Shown here: positions 41,130 to 49,918 of the stretch, one piece after another
Numbering within the stretch: the stretch's first letter is position 1
Layout of the letters: each line of letters opens with the position of its first letter
Assembly (NCBI GenBank): GCA_039185015.1
Contig: JBCDAU010000020.1
Location: 30,842-94,841, forward strand
Direction of reading: 5' to 3'
From: JBCBSZ01 sp039185015
Lineage (GTDB): Bacteria; Actinomycetota; Acidimicrobiia; Acidimicrobiales; Poriferisodalaceae
DNA length: 64,000 nt
The notes under the pieces: generated by a model
Databases searched by the model: none
Seen by the model: the letters and a program-made list of their open reading frames with translations, nothing else
Told to the model about the DNA's origin: nothing
Program-made: the position numbers and the translations under genes

Positions 41130-41507
41130 ATCGCCGTCGACGCCTCCGTGGTGGTCGACTCGTTCATCGGGTCCGCTCGGGCTCGCGCCGCACGAGCACA
41201 TCTCGCAGGCCGCACGCTCCATGCGCCGGCGCACCTCGACGCCGAAGTGCTCTCCGCGCTCGGGCGTCTGCAGCGGGCCGACGATCTCCAGGCCGACGCT
41301 GTCCGGGACCGACTCGAGCGGCTCGCCGATGCACCGATCGAGCGCCACCAGCTCGCCGACCTGCTGGTGGGGGCATGGGCTCGCCGAGACTCGATGCGCC
41401 TCGTCGACGCGCTCTACGTCGAGCTCGCGGAGCGGCTCGGTGCTGGGCTGTTGACGACCGACGTCCGCCTCGCCCGGGCCTACGCCGGCGCCACTGCCCT
41501 CGCGTAG
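41130..41507 (+). CDS. VapC-like PIN-domain toxin, start codon unclear
   Basis: About 125 residues. IAVDASVVVDSFIG has the first catalytic Asp, HAPAHLDAEVLSALGRL the second acidic site (Asp/Glu), MRLVDALYVELAERLGAGLLTTDVRLARAY the third and fourth, so the four-acid RNase site is complete. Expected to cut RNA, often a tRNA. No ATG, GTG or TTG precedes the first Asp: the frame upstream runs into the antitoxin. The first usable codon by family length is ATC at 41130 (PIAVDAS), five bases after the antitoxin stop. GTG in SVVVD is too late because it removes the first Asp. Either a rare AUC start or frameshifting from the antitoxin is implied. Confidence 0.7.
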   Translation: MAVDASVVVDSFIGSARARAARAHLAGRTLHAPAHLDAEVLSALGRLQRADDLQADAVRDRLERLADAPIERHQLADLLVGAWARRDSMRLVDALYVELAERLGAGLLTTDVRLARAYAGATALA

Positions 41508-41546
41508 GCCCCAGCCTTCGGAGCTGATGAAGCGGCGGGATCACTG

Positions 41547-42014
41547 GTGCGACCGGCCGTCGGTTGGAGAGCGGTTGCCTGTCGAGTACCGGGCGGTTTC
41601 GCCACGTGCAAGTCTCGAGGAGTGTCCAAGATCCAGGGATGGTTCTTGCGCCGCCGTCGAGACCGGCAATGGGTGACGGTCTCGAAGCGCATCACCGATG
41701 CGTCGGCGGAGCGGCGCGCTCGCCTGATCGGACGCGACGATGAGGTCGAGTGGCTCGAGGCCGTGTTGTTCGAGGCAGACCCGATCGGCATCAGCTTCGA
41801 GGACAACACCGATGAGTACCGCGCTGAGGCGGAGTCGATCCTGATGCGACAACAGGAAGCCCGCTCGAAGGACGACGTGCGTCGAATCGTCCACGAGGTG
41901 TTCGTCTTGTGGTTCGACAAGAAGACCGCCGGTCCACCGGAGCGATACGAGCGCATCGCCCAGACGATCTGGCTTCGGTGGGATCCGTCGCAAGGGAGGG
42001 CGCTGTCACAATGA
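41547..42014 (+). CDS. Hypothetical protein
   Basis: Up to 155 residues; I do not recognise a named family. The likely conserved core is the C-terminal 110 residues: DEVEWLEAVLFEADPIGISFEDN, then DEYRAEAESILMRQQEARSKDDVRRIVHEVFVLWF, and ERYERIAQTIWLRW. Two predicted helices with conserved Trp/Arg suggest a small globular protein. The start is uncertain: the frame opens at 41547 but GTG 41622 (after GAGGAG) or a GTG further on is as likely. Codon use and local GC look a little lower than the surroundings, and it follows a toxin-antitoxin pair, so it may belong to a small transferred island. Confidence 0.5.
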   Translation: MRPAVGWRAVACRVPGGFATCKSRGVSKIQGWFLRRRRDRQWVTVSKRITDASAERRARLIGRDDEVEWLEAVLFEADPIGISFEDNTDEYRAEAESILMRQQEARSKDDVRRIVHEVFVLWFDKKTAGPPERYERIAQTIWLRWDPSQGRALSQ

Positions 42015-42078
42015 CCGCACGCAGGCGCCATCCTCAACCTCGATGTCGGCGGTCTCATCAGCCTGTTCGGCTCAATAG

Positions 42079-44220
42079 TCAGCCCTCCAGGCGACCGTCG
42101 AGGTAGCGGAGGACCACCGCCGAGCGGGCGGCGACGAGGAGCTCGACGCCGGGGCGGAGGGCGGTCTCGGTGTCGTCGGTCAGGTCGGGGTCCGCGGTGT
42201 CGATGATCGGCCGGAACGGGTGCGGCAGGTCGAGCGGCATCGCCCAGTCGATCGGCTCGTGGTGGGCGTTGAACAGCACGAGGAACGAGCCGTCGACGAT
42301 CCGCTGACCCCGCGGGTCAGGTGCCATCAACGCCTCACCGTTGAGCCACACCCCGACCGACTTCGCGAACCCGGCCGACCAGTCCTCGTCCGACAGGACG
42401 TCGCCGTCCGGGCGGTACCAGGCCAGGTCGGGGATGCCCCGCACCTCACGCCCCTGGAACCAGCGACGCCGCCGGAAGACGGGGTGATCGCGCCGGAGCG
42501 CGATGAGCCGACGGGTGAAGGCGAGCAAGTCCTCGTCGATGTAGGACCAGTCGTACCAGGAGATCTCGTTGTCCTGGGCGTAGCCGTTGTTGTTGCCTCG
42601 CTGCGTCCGGCCGATCTCGTCGCCACCGAGCAGCATCGGCACACCCTGCGAGAGGAGCAGCGTGAGCAGCTGGTTGCGTTGCTGGCGGGCCCGGAGCGCG
42701 AGCACGTCGGGATCGTCGGTCGGGCCCTCGACGCCGTGGTTCCACGAGCGGTTGTGGCGCTCGCCGTCCTGGTTGCCCTCGCCGTTCGCTTCGTTGTGCT
42801 TGTCGTTGTAGGAGACGAGGTCGCGCAGGGTGAACCCGTCGTGGGCGGTCACGAAGTTCACGCTCGCCACCGGGTGGCGCCGGTCGTCGGCGTAGAGATC
42901 CGACGACCCCATCAGCCGGGTCGCGAACTCGGGCAGGGTCGACGACTCGCCTCGCCAGAAGTCCCGCATCGTGTCGCGGTACTGCCCGTTCCACTCCGAC
43001 CACAGCGGCGGGAAGTTGCCGACCTGGTAGCCGCCCTCGCCGACGTCCCACGGCTCGGCGATCAGCTTCACCTGCGAGACGACCGGGTCCTGCTGCACCA
43101 GGTCGAAGAACGACGCGAGCTTGTCGACCTCGTGGAGCTCTCGGGCGAGCGTCGCCGCGAGGTCGAAGCGGAACCCGTCGACCCGCATCTCGGTCACCCA
43201 GTACCGGAGGCTGTCCATGATCAGCTGCAGCACGTGCGGGTGCCGCATGTTGAGGCTGTGGCCGGTGCCGGTGGTGTCGAAGTAGAAGCGGCGGTCCTCC
43301 GGCACCAGCCGGTAGTAGGCCGCGTTGTCGATGCCCTTGAACGACAGCACCGGCCCCATGTGGTTGCCCTCGGCGGTGTGGTTGTAGACGACGTCGAGGA
43401 TCACCTCGATCCCGGCCTCGTGCAGCGTGCGCACCATCGTCTTGAACTCGGCGACCTGCTCGCCGCACTGCCCCGTCGAGGAGTACTCGTTGTGCGGGGC
43501 GAGGTACCCGATCGTGTTGTAGCCCCAGTAGTTCCGGAGGTTCCGGTCGACGAGGTGGCCGTCGTGGACGAACTGGTGGACCGGCTGGAGCTCGACCGCC
43601 GTCACCCCGAGGGTCTGGAAGTGGTCGACGATCGCCGGATGGGCGAGCCCGGCGTACGTGCCCCGGAGCCCCTCCGGAACCTCGGGGTGGGTCATGGTCA
43701 GACCCTTCACGTGGGTCTCGTAGACGATCGTCTCGTGGAGCGGGATGTCCGGCGCCCGGTCGTTGCCCCACTCGAAGTACGGGCTGGTGACCACCGACAG
43801 CGGCACGTGCGCAGCCGAGTCGAGGTCGTTGCGGGAGTCGGGCTCGCCGAACCGGTACGGGAAGCAGGCCTCGTCCCAGTCGACGCTGCCCTCGATGGCC
43901 CGGGCGTACGGGTCGATCAGCAACTTGTTGGCGTTGCAGCGATGACCGGCGGGCGGGTCGTAGGGGCCGTGCACCCGAAAGCCGTACCGCTGGCCCGGGC
44001 GGATCCCCGGGAGGTAGGCATGCCAGCAGGCGGCGTTGACCTCGTCGAGCTCGATGCGCCGCTCGACGCCCTCCTCGTCCAGCAGGCACAGCTCGACGCC
44101 CTCGGCGACGTCGGAGAACAGCGAGAAGTTCGTGCCGGCACCGTCGAAGTGCGCGCCGAGCGGGTACGGACGGCCGGGCCAGACCTCCTGGTCGGGCACG
44201 TCGGGGGGCAGCGCGGTCAC
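42079..44220 (-). CDS. glgX: Glycogen debranching enzyme GlgX/TreX (isoamylase type)
   Basis: GH13 subfamily 11 enzyme, 713 residues, which cleaves alpha-1,6 branches. The N-terminal CBM48 module has GRPYPLGAHFDGAGTNFSLFS. The catalytic barrel has VILDVVYNHTAEGN, RVDGFRFDLAATL (nucleophile Asp near 350), LIAEPWDVG (acid/base Glu near 386) and VTAHDGFTLRDLVSYNDKHN. The C-terminal domain starts near LVLFNAHHEPIDWAMPL. The start is GTG 44220 with AGGAGGACC just upstream; the 288-residue extension in the frame is shadow of TreZ. It is the third gene of treY-treZ-glgX, supplying linear maltodextrin for trehalose synthesis. Confidence 0.93.
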   Translation of the reverse strand: MTALPPDVPDQEVWPGRPYPLGAHFDGAGTNFSLFSDVAEGVELCLLDEEGVERRIELDEVNAACWHAYLPGIRPGQRYGFRVHGPYDPPAGHRCNANKLLIDPYARAIEGSVDWDEACFPYRFGEPDSRNDLDSAAHVPLSVVTSPYFEWGNDRAPDIPLHETIVYETHVKGLTMTHPEVPEGLRGTYAGLAHPAIVDHFQTLGVTAVELQPVHQFVHDGHLVDRNLRNYWGYNTIGYLAPHNEYSSTGQCGEQVAEFKTMVRTLHEAGIEVILDVVYNHTAEGNHMGPVLSFKGIDNAAYYRLVPEDRRFYFDTTGTGHSLNMRHPHVLQLIMDSLRYWVTEMRVDGFRFDLAATLARELHEVDKLASFFDLVQQDPVVSQVKLIAEPWDVGEGGYQVGNFPPLWSEWNGQYRDTMRDFWRGESSTLPEFATRLMGSSDLYADDRRHPVASVNFVTAHDGFTLRDLVSYNDKHNEANGEGNQDGERHNRSWNHGVEGPTDDPDVLALRARQQRNQLLTLLLSQGVPMLLGGDEIGRTQRGNNNGYAQDNEISWYDWSYIDEDLLAFTRRLIALRRDHPVFRRRRWFQGREVRGIPDLAWYRPDGDVLSDEDWSAGFAKSVGVWLNGEALMAPDPRGQRIVDGSFLVLFNAHHEPIDWAMPLDLPHPFRPIIDTADPDLTDDTETALRPGVELLVAARSAVVLRYLDGRLEG

Positions 44221-44266
44221 CGGTCCTCCTGATCGGGCCAGCGCACCAGGCTGCCAGGTCGAGCGC

Positions 44267-45973
44267 TCATCTGCGGAGCACCGCGGCGGACTCCGGGACC
44301 ACCTCGACCCGACCGGCGACGAGCTCGACCCGATCCGTGGCGAGCAGCACGTCGGTGGCGCCACGGGCGTCGAGACCGACCGCCTCGTCGCCGAGGTTGG
44401 CGACGACGACCGTGCCGCCTCGTTCGACGACGATCGTGCCCGCCGACTCGTCCGCCGTGGCGACGACCTCGTCCAGCGGACCGGCGTGGAGTCCGGCCGA
44501 CCGCCGCAGGTCGATGAGGTCGCGGTGGAGGTCGAGGAGTGCCCGGTGCGGTTCTCGATCCCGCTCGTCCCAGACGAGCACCGCGGACCGCGGCGTGGCC
44601 GGATCCTGGGGGTCGGGGATGTCGTCGGGGTCCCAGCCGAACGCCGCCCACTCCTGCCGGCGCCCGGTGCGAACGGCCTCGGCGAGCCCCGGGTCCTGGT
44701 GGTCGGTGAAGTACGGGAACGGCGTCGACGCCCCCCACTCCTCGCCCTGGAACAGCATCGGCACGAACGGTGAGGTGAGCAGCAGGACGGCACCGACCGC
44801 TGCACGGCGCTCCCCCGCGAGGTGCACGAGCCGCTCGCCCTTCGCCCGATTGCCCACCTGATCGTGGTTCTGCAGGCACCCGACCAGGCGCGAGCCCGGC
44901 AGCCCGCCGAGCGGACGGCCGTGCCGGCGCCGACGGTGCGCCGAGTAGCGGCCGTCGTAGACGTAGCCCTGCGTGAGGGCTGCGGCGACGTCGGCCAGGC
45001 CCGTGTAGTCCTCGTAGTAGCCGGTCCGCTCGCCGGTGAGCGCGACGTGCAGGCCATGGTGGAGATCGTCGGCCCACTGGGCATCGAGGCCGTAGCCGCC
45101 GTCAGCGACGCCTCGGATGATGCGAGGGTCGTTGAGATCGCTCTCGGCGATGAGGGTGAGCCGTCGACCGAGGCGGTCGCCGAGGGCGGCGGTGCGCGTG
45201 GCCAGCTCCTCGAGGAGGTGGACGGCCGAGGTGTCGAGCAGGGCGTGGACGGCGTCGAGGCGAAGGCCGTCGACGCCGTGGTCGACGAACCAGGCCTCGG
45301 CGCTGGCGACGAAGAACTCGCGCACCTCGTCGGAGTCCGGGCCGTCGAGGTTCACCGCATCGCCCCACGGGGTGGCGAAGCGATCCGTGAAGTACGGCCC
45401 GAACGCAGCCAGGTAGTTGCCGTCGGGGCCGAGGTGGTTGTGCACCACGTCGACGATCACGGCGAGGCCCCGCTCGTGGGCGGCGTGGACGAAGCGCCGC
45501 ATCCCCGCCGGCCCGCCGTAGGGGTCGTGCACGGCCCAGAGGTCGACGCCGTCGTAGCCCCAGCCGTGAACGCCGGGGAAGGCGTGCACCGGCATCAGCT
45601 CCACGGCGGTGACGCCGAGCTCGACGAGATGATCGAGATGCGTGATGGCGCCGTCGAAGGTGCCCTCCCGGCTGAAGGTGCCGACGTGGATCTCCTCGAT
45701 CACCGCCGTGGCGAGATCGACCTCGATGCCGGCCTGCGGTGCGTCCGACAGGTCGGCGACTCGACTCGGACCGTGCACGCCGGCCGGCTGGTGCCGGGAT
45801 CGCGGATCGGGCAGCGGCGGGCCGCCGTTGACGCTGAAGGCGTAGTCGGTCCCCGGCGTCGCTGTCGGACCGCCACGCCACCAGCCGCCGGCGCCCGATT
45901 CGAGCGCATGACGTTCGTCGTCGATGACGACGTCGACCCGGCCGGCGTCCGGCGCCCACACCTCGTACGTCAC
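44267..45973 (-). CDS. treZ: Malto-oligosyltrehalose trehalohydrolase TreZ
   Basis: GH13 enzyme of 568 residues that releases trehalose from maltooligosyltrehalose. N-terminal VWAPDAGRVDVVIDDE is the E-set domain; VIEEIHVGTFSREGTFDGAI is the family-specific start of the barrel; VIVDVVHNHLGPDGNY, HGVDGLRLDAVHALLD (nucleophile Asp near 238), LTLIAESDLNDPR (Glu near 274) and CLQNHDQVGNRAKGERL follow. FQGEEWGASTPFPYFTDH is typical. The start is GTG 45973, overlapping the TreY stop by four bases. It lies between treY and glgX. Confidence 0.94.
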   Translation of the reverse strand: MTYEVWAPDAGRVDVVIDDERHALESGAGGWWRGGPTATPGTDYAFSVNGGPPLPDPRSRHQPAGVHGPSRVADLSDAPQAGIEVDLATAVIEEIHVGTFSREGTFDGAITHLDHLVELGVTAVELMPVHAFPGVHGWGYDGVDLWAVHDPYGGPAGMRRFVHAAHERGLAVIVDVVHNHLGPDGNYLAAFGPYFTDRFATPWGDAVNLDGPDSDEVREFFVASAEAWFVDHGVDGLRLDAVHALLDTSAVHLLEELATRTAALGDRLGRRLTLIAESDLNDPRIIRGVADGGYGLDAQWADDLHHGLHVALTGERTGYYEDYTGLADVAAALTQGYVYDGRYSAHRRRRHGRPLGGLPGSRLVGCLQNHDQVGNRAKGERLVHLAGERRAAVGAVLLLTSPFVPMLFQGEEWGASTPFPYFTDHQDPGLAEAVRTGRRQEWAAFGWDPDDIPDPQDPATPRSAVLVWDERDREPHRALLDLHRDLIDLRRSAGLHAGPLDEVVATADESAGTIVVERGGTVVVANLGDEAVGLDARGATDVLLATDRVELVAGRVEVVPESAAVLRR

Positions 45974-48450
45974 GACCGCTCCCTGGCGAGCAGGGCGACG
46001 GGAAAGTGCTCGAACAGCGTGGCTGCGGCCACCGCGCCGCCCTGGATCGTCCGCTCGCCGAGGACGTCGACCCACGAGCCGTCGCCGAGCTCGACGATCG
46101 TGTCGCCCCACTCGGGGTCGGTGGACCGGAGCGGGACCACCACGGCGACCTCGCCACCGCGCTCGTAGCCGAGCACGTGCGACGCCCGGCTCCCGCTCGA
46201 GACGAGCGGCGCATAGGCGCCCGCCGGCCCGGCACCGAAGCTCGCCGGGCGTTCCGCGCGGAGTCGAAGCGTCCGGTGCACGAGCCCCAGCTTCGCCCGC
46301 CCGTCGCCGGGGTCCGGCCAGCACGACGACAACGAGGAGTCGCCGAGCTCGTCGAGCAGACGCGAGCGGGTGTCGAAGTCGACCGGGCGACGGTTGTCCG
46401 GGTCCACGAGGGACAGGTCCCAGAGCTCGGTGCCCTGGTAGAGGTCGGGGACGCCGGGCAGCGTCATGGCCAGCAGCTGCTGGGCCAGCGAGACGATGCG
46501 ACCGGCATCGACGATCCGCTCGACGAAGGCATCGAGCTCGGCGACGAACTCGGCGTCCTCGTGCAGCGCACGCACGAAGTCGGCCACGGCCTCGTCGTAC
46601 TCGGGCACGGGATCGACCCAGCTCGTGCGGATCTTCGCCTCGCGCGAGGCCTTCTCCATGTAGCGAAGCGCCCGATCGACGCCGAGTGGATGGGCGCCGA
46701 CGAGGGTCTGGTAGAGCACGAGCTCGTCACGCCCGTCCGGCCCGACCTCGGAGCGGTGCCGGGTGTTGCGGTCGTGCCAGCGGCGGACCAGCGTCGCCCA
46801 GTCGTCGGCCAACTCCGACAACACGGTGAGCCGGGCCCGCACGTCACCCGAGCGCTTGGTGTCGTGGGTCGACAGCGTGATCAGCCGCTCGGGCCACCCC
46901 TCCTGGTCGTTGCGTCGGGCGGCGTGGAAGCGGTCGAGATCGAGATCGGCGAACCGGCCCGGATCGGCACCGACGTCGTTGCGGGCCAGCAGCCGCACGT
47001 AGCGGTACATCGCCGTGTCCTCGACGCCCTTGGCCGCCACCGGGCCGGACAGCTGCTGGAAGCGCAGCTCGAAGTCGTCCTCCACCGGCGAGTCGAACGG
47101 TGGATCGCCGAGCAGCGCAGCCTCGATGAGCGCCAGCGCGCCGTCGGCGAGATCGGGGCGACTCGCTTGCGCCCGACCCATGGCCGCGGCGATGACCCCA
47201 CGATCCTCGGGGTCGGCCGGCTCACCACGACGGAGATACGTGCGGTAGACGTCGAAGCCGACGACGGTCTCGATGACCGCATCGGTGAGGCGACGTCGGG
47301 ACAGATCACGGAAGCGTCGATGCCGGTCACGGACGGCTTCGAGATGGTCGACCACGCGCTCGAGATCGGCGGCCACCACCTCGGTGACGGCCTCTCGCCG
47401 GGCGAGCCGCGCCACCGCCTCCCAGTCGCCGTCCTCACCGGTCAGCTCGGCGGCCAGCTCGGTCAGCGACGCCTCGCCCGCCGGGTCGACCGACAACAGC
47501 GCGAGGTCGGTGCCGACGTCGTAGCCGGAGTCGCCGTCGCAGGGCCAGTGGAGCAGCAGCTCGTCGCCCTCGACCACCTTCTCGATGACGATCCACGCTC
47601 CGGGCGCCCGGTCGCGCAGTCGGGCGAGGTAGCCGGCGGGGTCCGTGAGGCCGTCGATGTGGTCGATGCGCACCCCGTCGAGGGAGCCGTCGGCCAGCCA
47701 GCCGAGGACGGTCGCGTGGGTGGCGTCGAAGACCTCCTCGTCCTCGACGCGGACCGCCATGAGCTGATCGACGTCGAAGAAGCGGCGGTAGTCGAGCTCG
47801 GCCTCACCCATCCGCCACCACACCGGGCGGACGTGCTGCTCCTCCAACAACGTCCACAGCCGGTCGGCATCGGCGGCGAGCGCGTCGAGATCGACGCCGA
47901 TCAGCTCCGCCTGGGACTCGGGCCGCATCGGCCATGACAACCCGTGCACCGAGGCGTAGACGTCGCCGTCGATCCGGTCGAGCCGGACCTCGCCGGCCTC
48001 GCCCAATCGGCCGAGGTGATCGCCGAGCAGCGGGACCATCACCACCGGGCGCCCGAGGCGCCGCTCGGCCGACGCCCAGTCGATGTCGAAGAAGCGGGCG
48101 TGCTCGCTCACCGGGCCGTGCCGGGCGACGTCGTCGAGCCACCGATTCGCCGGCATCGAGACCGCCAGGTGGTTGGGGACGATGTCGAGCAGGTGGCCCA
48201 TGCCGTGCTCCCGCAGGACGGATACGAGACGACCACGGGCCGCCTCGCCGCCGAGCGCCGGATCGACCGTCGTGGGATCGACGCCGTCGTAGCCGTGGGT
48301 GCTCCCGGGGGCGGCCGTCAGGTACGGCGAGCAGTACAGATGGGAGATGCCGAGCCGGGCGAGGTACGGGACGAGCGCGGCGGCGGCGTCGAGATCGATG
48401 CCGTTGCGGAGCTGCAGGCGGTAGGTCGCTCGCCGGGGCACGGTGGTCAC
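45970..48450 (-). CDS. treY: Malto-oligosyltrehalose synthase TreY
   Basis: 826-residue GH13 isomerase converting the reducing-end alpha-1,4 bond of a maltodextrin to alpha,alpha-1,1. ATYRLQLRNGIDLDAAAALVPYLARLGISHLYCSPYLTAAPGSTHGYD is the diagnostic N-terminus (first part). MGHLLDIVPNHLAVSMPANRWL, GVRIDHIDGLTDPAGYL (nucleophile Asp near 260) and VIEKVVEGDELL (Glu near 289) form the site; KGVEDTAMYRYVRLLARNDVG and STHDTKRSGDVRARL are TreY-specific; PDLYQGTELWDLSLVDPDNRRPVD ends the core. It is the first gene of treY-treZ-glgX and diverges from the molybdenum hydroxylase operon. Confidence 0.95.
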   Translation of the reverse strand: MTTVPRRATYRLQLRNGIDLDAAAALVPYLARLGISHLYCSPYLTAAPGSTHGYDGVDPTTVDPALGGEAARGRLVSVLREHGMGHLLDIVPNHLAVSMPANRWLDDVARHGPVSEHARFFDIDWASAERRLGRPVVMVPLLGDHLGRLGEAGEVRLDRIDGDVYASVHGLSWPMRPESQAELIGVDLDALAADADRLWTLLEEQHVRPVWWRMGEAELDYRRFFDVDQLMAVRVEDEEVFDATHATVLGWLADGSLDGVRIDHIDGLTDPAGYLARLRDRAPGAWIVIEKVVEGDELLLHWPCDGDSGYDVGTDLALLSVDPAGEASLTELAAELTGEDGDWEAVARLARREAVTEVVAADLERVVDHLEAVRDRHRRFRDLSRRRLTDAVIETVVGFDVYRTYLRRGEPADPEDRGVIAAAMGRAQASRPDLADGALALIEAALLGDPPFDSPVEDDFELRFQQLSGPVAAKGVEDTAMYRYVRLLARNDVGADPGRFADLDLDRFHAARRNDQEGWPERLITLSTHDTKRSGDVRARLTVLSELADDWATLVRRWHDRNTRHRSEVGPDGRDELVLYQTLVGAHPLGVDRALRYMEKASREAKIRTSWVDPVPEYDEAVADFVRALHEDAEFVAELDAFVERIVDAGRIVSLAQQLLAMTLPGVPDLYQGTELWDLSLVDPDNRRPVDFDTRSRLLDELGDSSLSSCWPDPGDGRAKLGLVHRTLRLRAERPASFGAGPAGAYAPLVSSGSRASHVLGYERGGEVAVVVPLRSTDPEWGDTIVELGDGSWVDVLGERTIQGGAVAAATLFEHFPVALLARERS

Positions 48451-48530
48451 GCCCGCGTTCGTACACGATCCGAGGACCCCGACCGTTCACACGGCAGGTG
48501 ACGACCGATCCGGGGGCACGTTGTAGCTTC

Positions 48531-49415
48531 GTGCCCTTGAAGCCACCTCCCTTCGAGTACCATCGACCTCGCGACGTCGAGGAGGCGGTTCGGCTCCTCG
48601 CCGAGCTGCCCGATGCCAAGGTCCTCGCGGGCGGGCAGAGCCTCGTCCCGCTGCTCAACTTCCGGCTGGCGATCCCCGAGCACCTGATCGACATCTCCCG
48701 GCTCACCGAGCTGCGCACACTCGCCGTCGGGTCCGATGGCGTCCGGATCGGTGCGGCGGTCACCCACGCCGAGGTCGAACAGGACGAACGGGTCGCGACC
48801 GCGTGTCCGCTCCTCCACCAGGCCGAGCGGCTCGTCGCCCACGAGGTCATCCGCAACAAGGGCACCGCCGTCGGGTCCATCGTGCACGCCGACCCGGCGG
48901 GCGAGCTGACCGCCGTGATGGCGCTGCTCGACGGCGTCGCCGTGCTCCGCTCGGTCCGGGGCACCAGGGAGGTCGTCGCCGGCGAGTTCTTCCAGAGCCC
49001 GTTCGAGGCCGACGTCGCCGAGGACGAGCTGGCGGTCGAGGTCCGCTTCCCCCGACTCGCTCCCGCGACCGGCACCGCATTCGAGGAGGTGGCCCGCCGC
49101 CACGGTGACTACGCGCTCGCCGGGTGCGCGGCGATGCTCTCGCTCGACGCCGGTGGCGTGATCCGCACCGCCCGTCTCGCCCTGATCTCGGTGGGCCCCG
49201 TCCCGATCGTCGTCGACCTCCTCGACCTCGCCGGCGGGCAGACCGTCGCCGACCTCGACGCCGGTGTCGTCTACGACCGCGTCGCCGAGGCCGTCCGCCC
49301 CCAGCCCGACATCCACGCATCGGCCGACTACCGGCGCCACCTGGCGGGCACGCTCGCCGTCGACGCGCTGACCAAGGCCGCCGACCGGGCGGTGGCGCCC
49401 ACCCCAGCAGCATGA
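48531..49415 (+). CDS. FAD-binding subunit of a xanthine-dehydrogenase-family hydroxylase (CoxM-like)
   Basis: 294-residue medium subunit. PPPFEYHRPRDVEEAVRLLAELPDAKVLAGGQSLVPLLNFRLA carries the FAD-binding AGGQSLVP loop; the second loop is HEVIRNKGTAVGSIVHADPAGEL, with the TxGGSxxHxDPxxE pattern slightly changed (TAVGSIVHADPAGE). Electrons pass from the Mo site through the 2Fe-2S subunit to FAD here. The start is GTG 48531 (TTG 48537 also possible). The stop overlaps the iron-sulfur gene start. Confidence 0.9.
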   Translation: MPLKPPPFEYHRPRDVEEAVRLLAELPDAKVLAGGQSLVPLLNFRLAIPEHLIDISRLTELRTLAVGSDGVRIGAAVTHAEVEQDERVATACPLLHQAERLVAHEVIRNKGTAVGSIVHADPAGELTAVMALLDGVAVLRSVRGTREVVAGEFFQSPFEADVAEDELAVEVRFPRLAPATGTAFEEVARRHGDYALAGCAAMLSLDAGGVIRTARLALISVGPVPIVVDLLDLAGGQTVADLDAGVVYDRVAEAVRPQPDIHASADYRRHLAGTLAVDALTKAADRAVAPTPAA

Positions 49416-49918
49416 GCGACGAACGAACCGAGCAGGTCTCCCTCGTGGTCAACGGCGAGAGCCGCATCGTCGACGTCCCGCACCGACGTCTGCTCTCCGA
49501 TGCCCTCCGCCACGATCTCGGGCTCACCGGCACCCACGTCGGCTGCGAGCACGGCGTCTGCGGCTGCTGCACCGTGCTGCTCGACGGGCTCCCGGTCCGC
49601 TCGTGCCTCACCTTCGCCATCGCCTGCGAGGGCAGCGAGATCGAGACCGTCGAGGGCCTGGCCGGCGACGACGGTTCGCTCCATCCGGTGCAGGAGGCGT
49701 TCCGGGAGTGCCACGGGCTGCAGTGCGGGTTCTGCACGCCGGGCTTCCTCATGACCGCCGCCGCGTTGCTCGACACGACGCCCGACCCCTCCGACGAGGA
49801 GATCACCGAGGCGATGGCCGGCAACCTCTGCCGATGCACCGGCTACGTCAACATCGCCGCCGCCTTCAGACGAGCAGCGGAGTTGACCGCCGCTCCGGCC
49901 ACCGAGGTGGAGTCGTGA
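49412..49918 (+). CDS. 2Fe-2S subunit of a xanthine-dehydrogenase-family hydroxylase (CoxS-like)
   Basis: 168 residues. The plant-type 2Fe-2S centre is in GCEHGVCGCCTVLLDG with a further Cys in PVRSC; the second helical-domain centre is in LQCGFCTPGFLMTA and NLCRCTGYVNI. All eight cysteines are present. It links the molybdopterin subunit to the flavin subunit. The ATG overlaps the CoxM-like stop by four bases and its stop overlaps the GTG of the large subunit, so all three are coupled. Confidence 0.93.
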   Translation: MSDERTEQVSLVVNGESRIVDVPHRRLLSDALRHDLGLTGTHVGCEHGVCGCCTVLLDGLPVRSCLTFAIACEGSEIETVEGLAGDDGSLHPVQEAFRECHGLQCGFCTPGFLMTAAALLDTTPDPSDEEITEAMAGNLCRCTGYVNIAAAFRRAAELTAAPATEVES

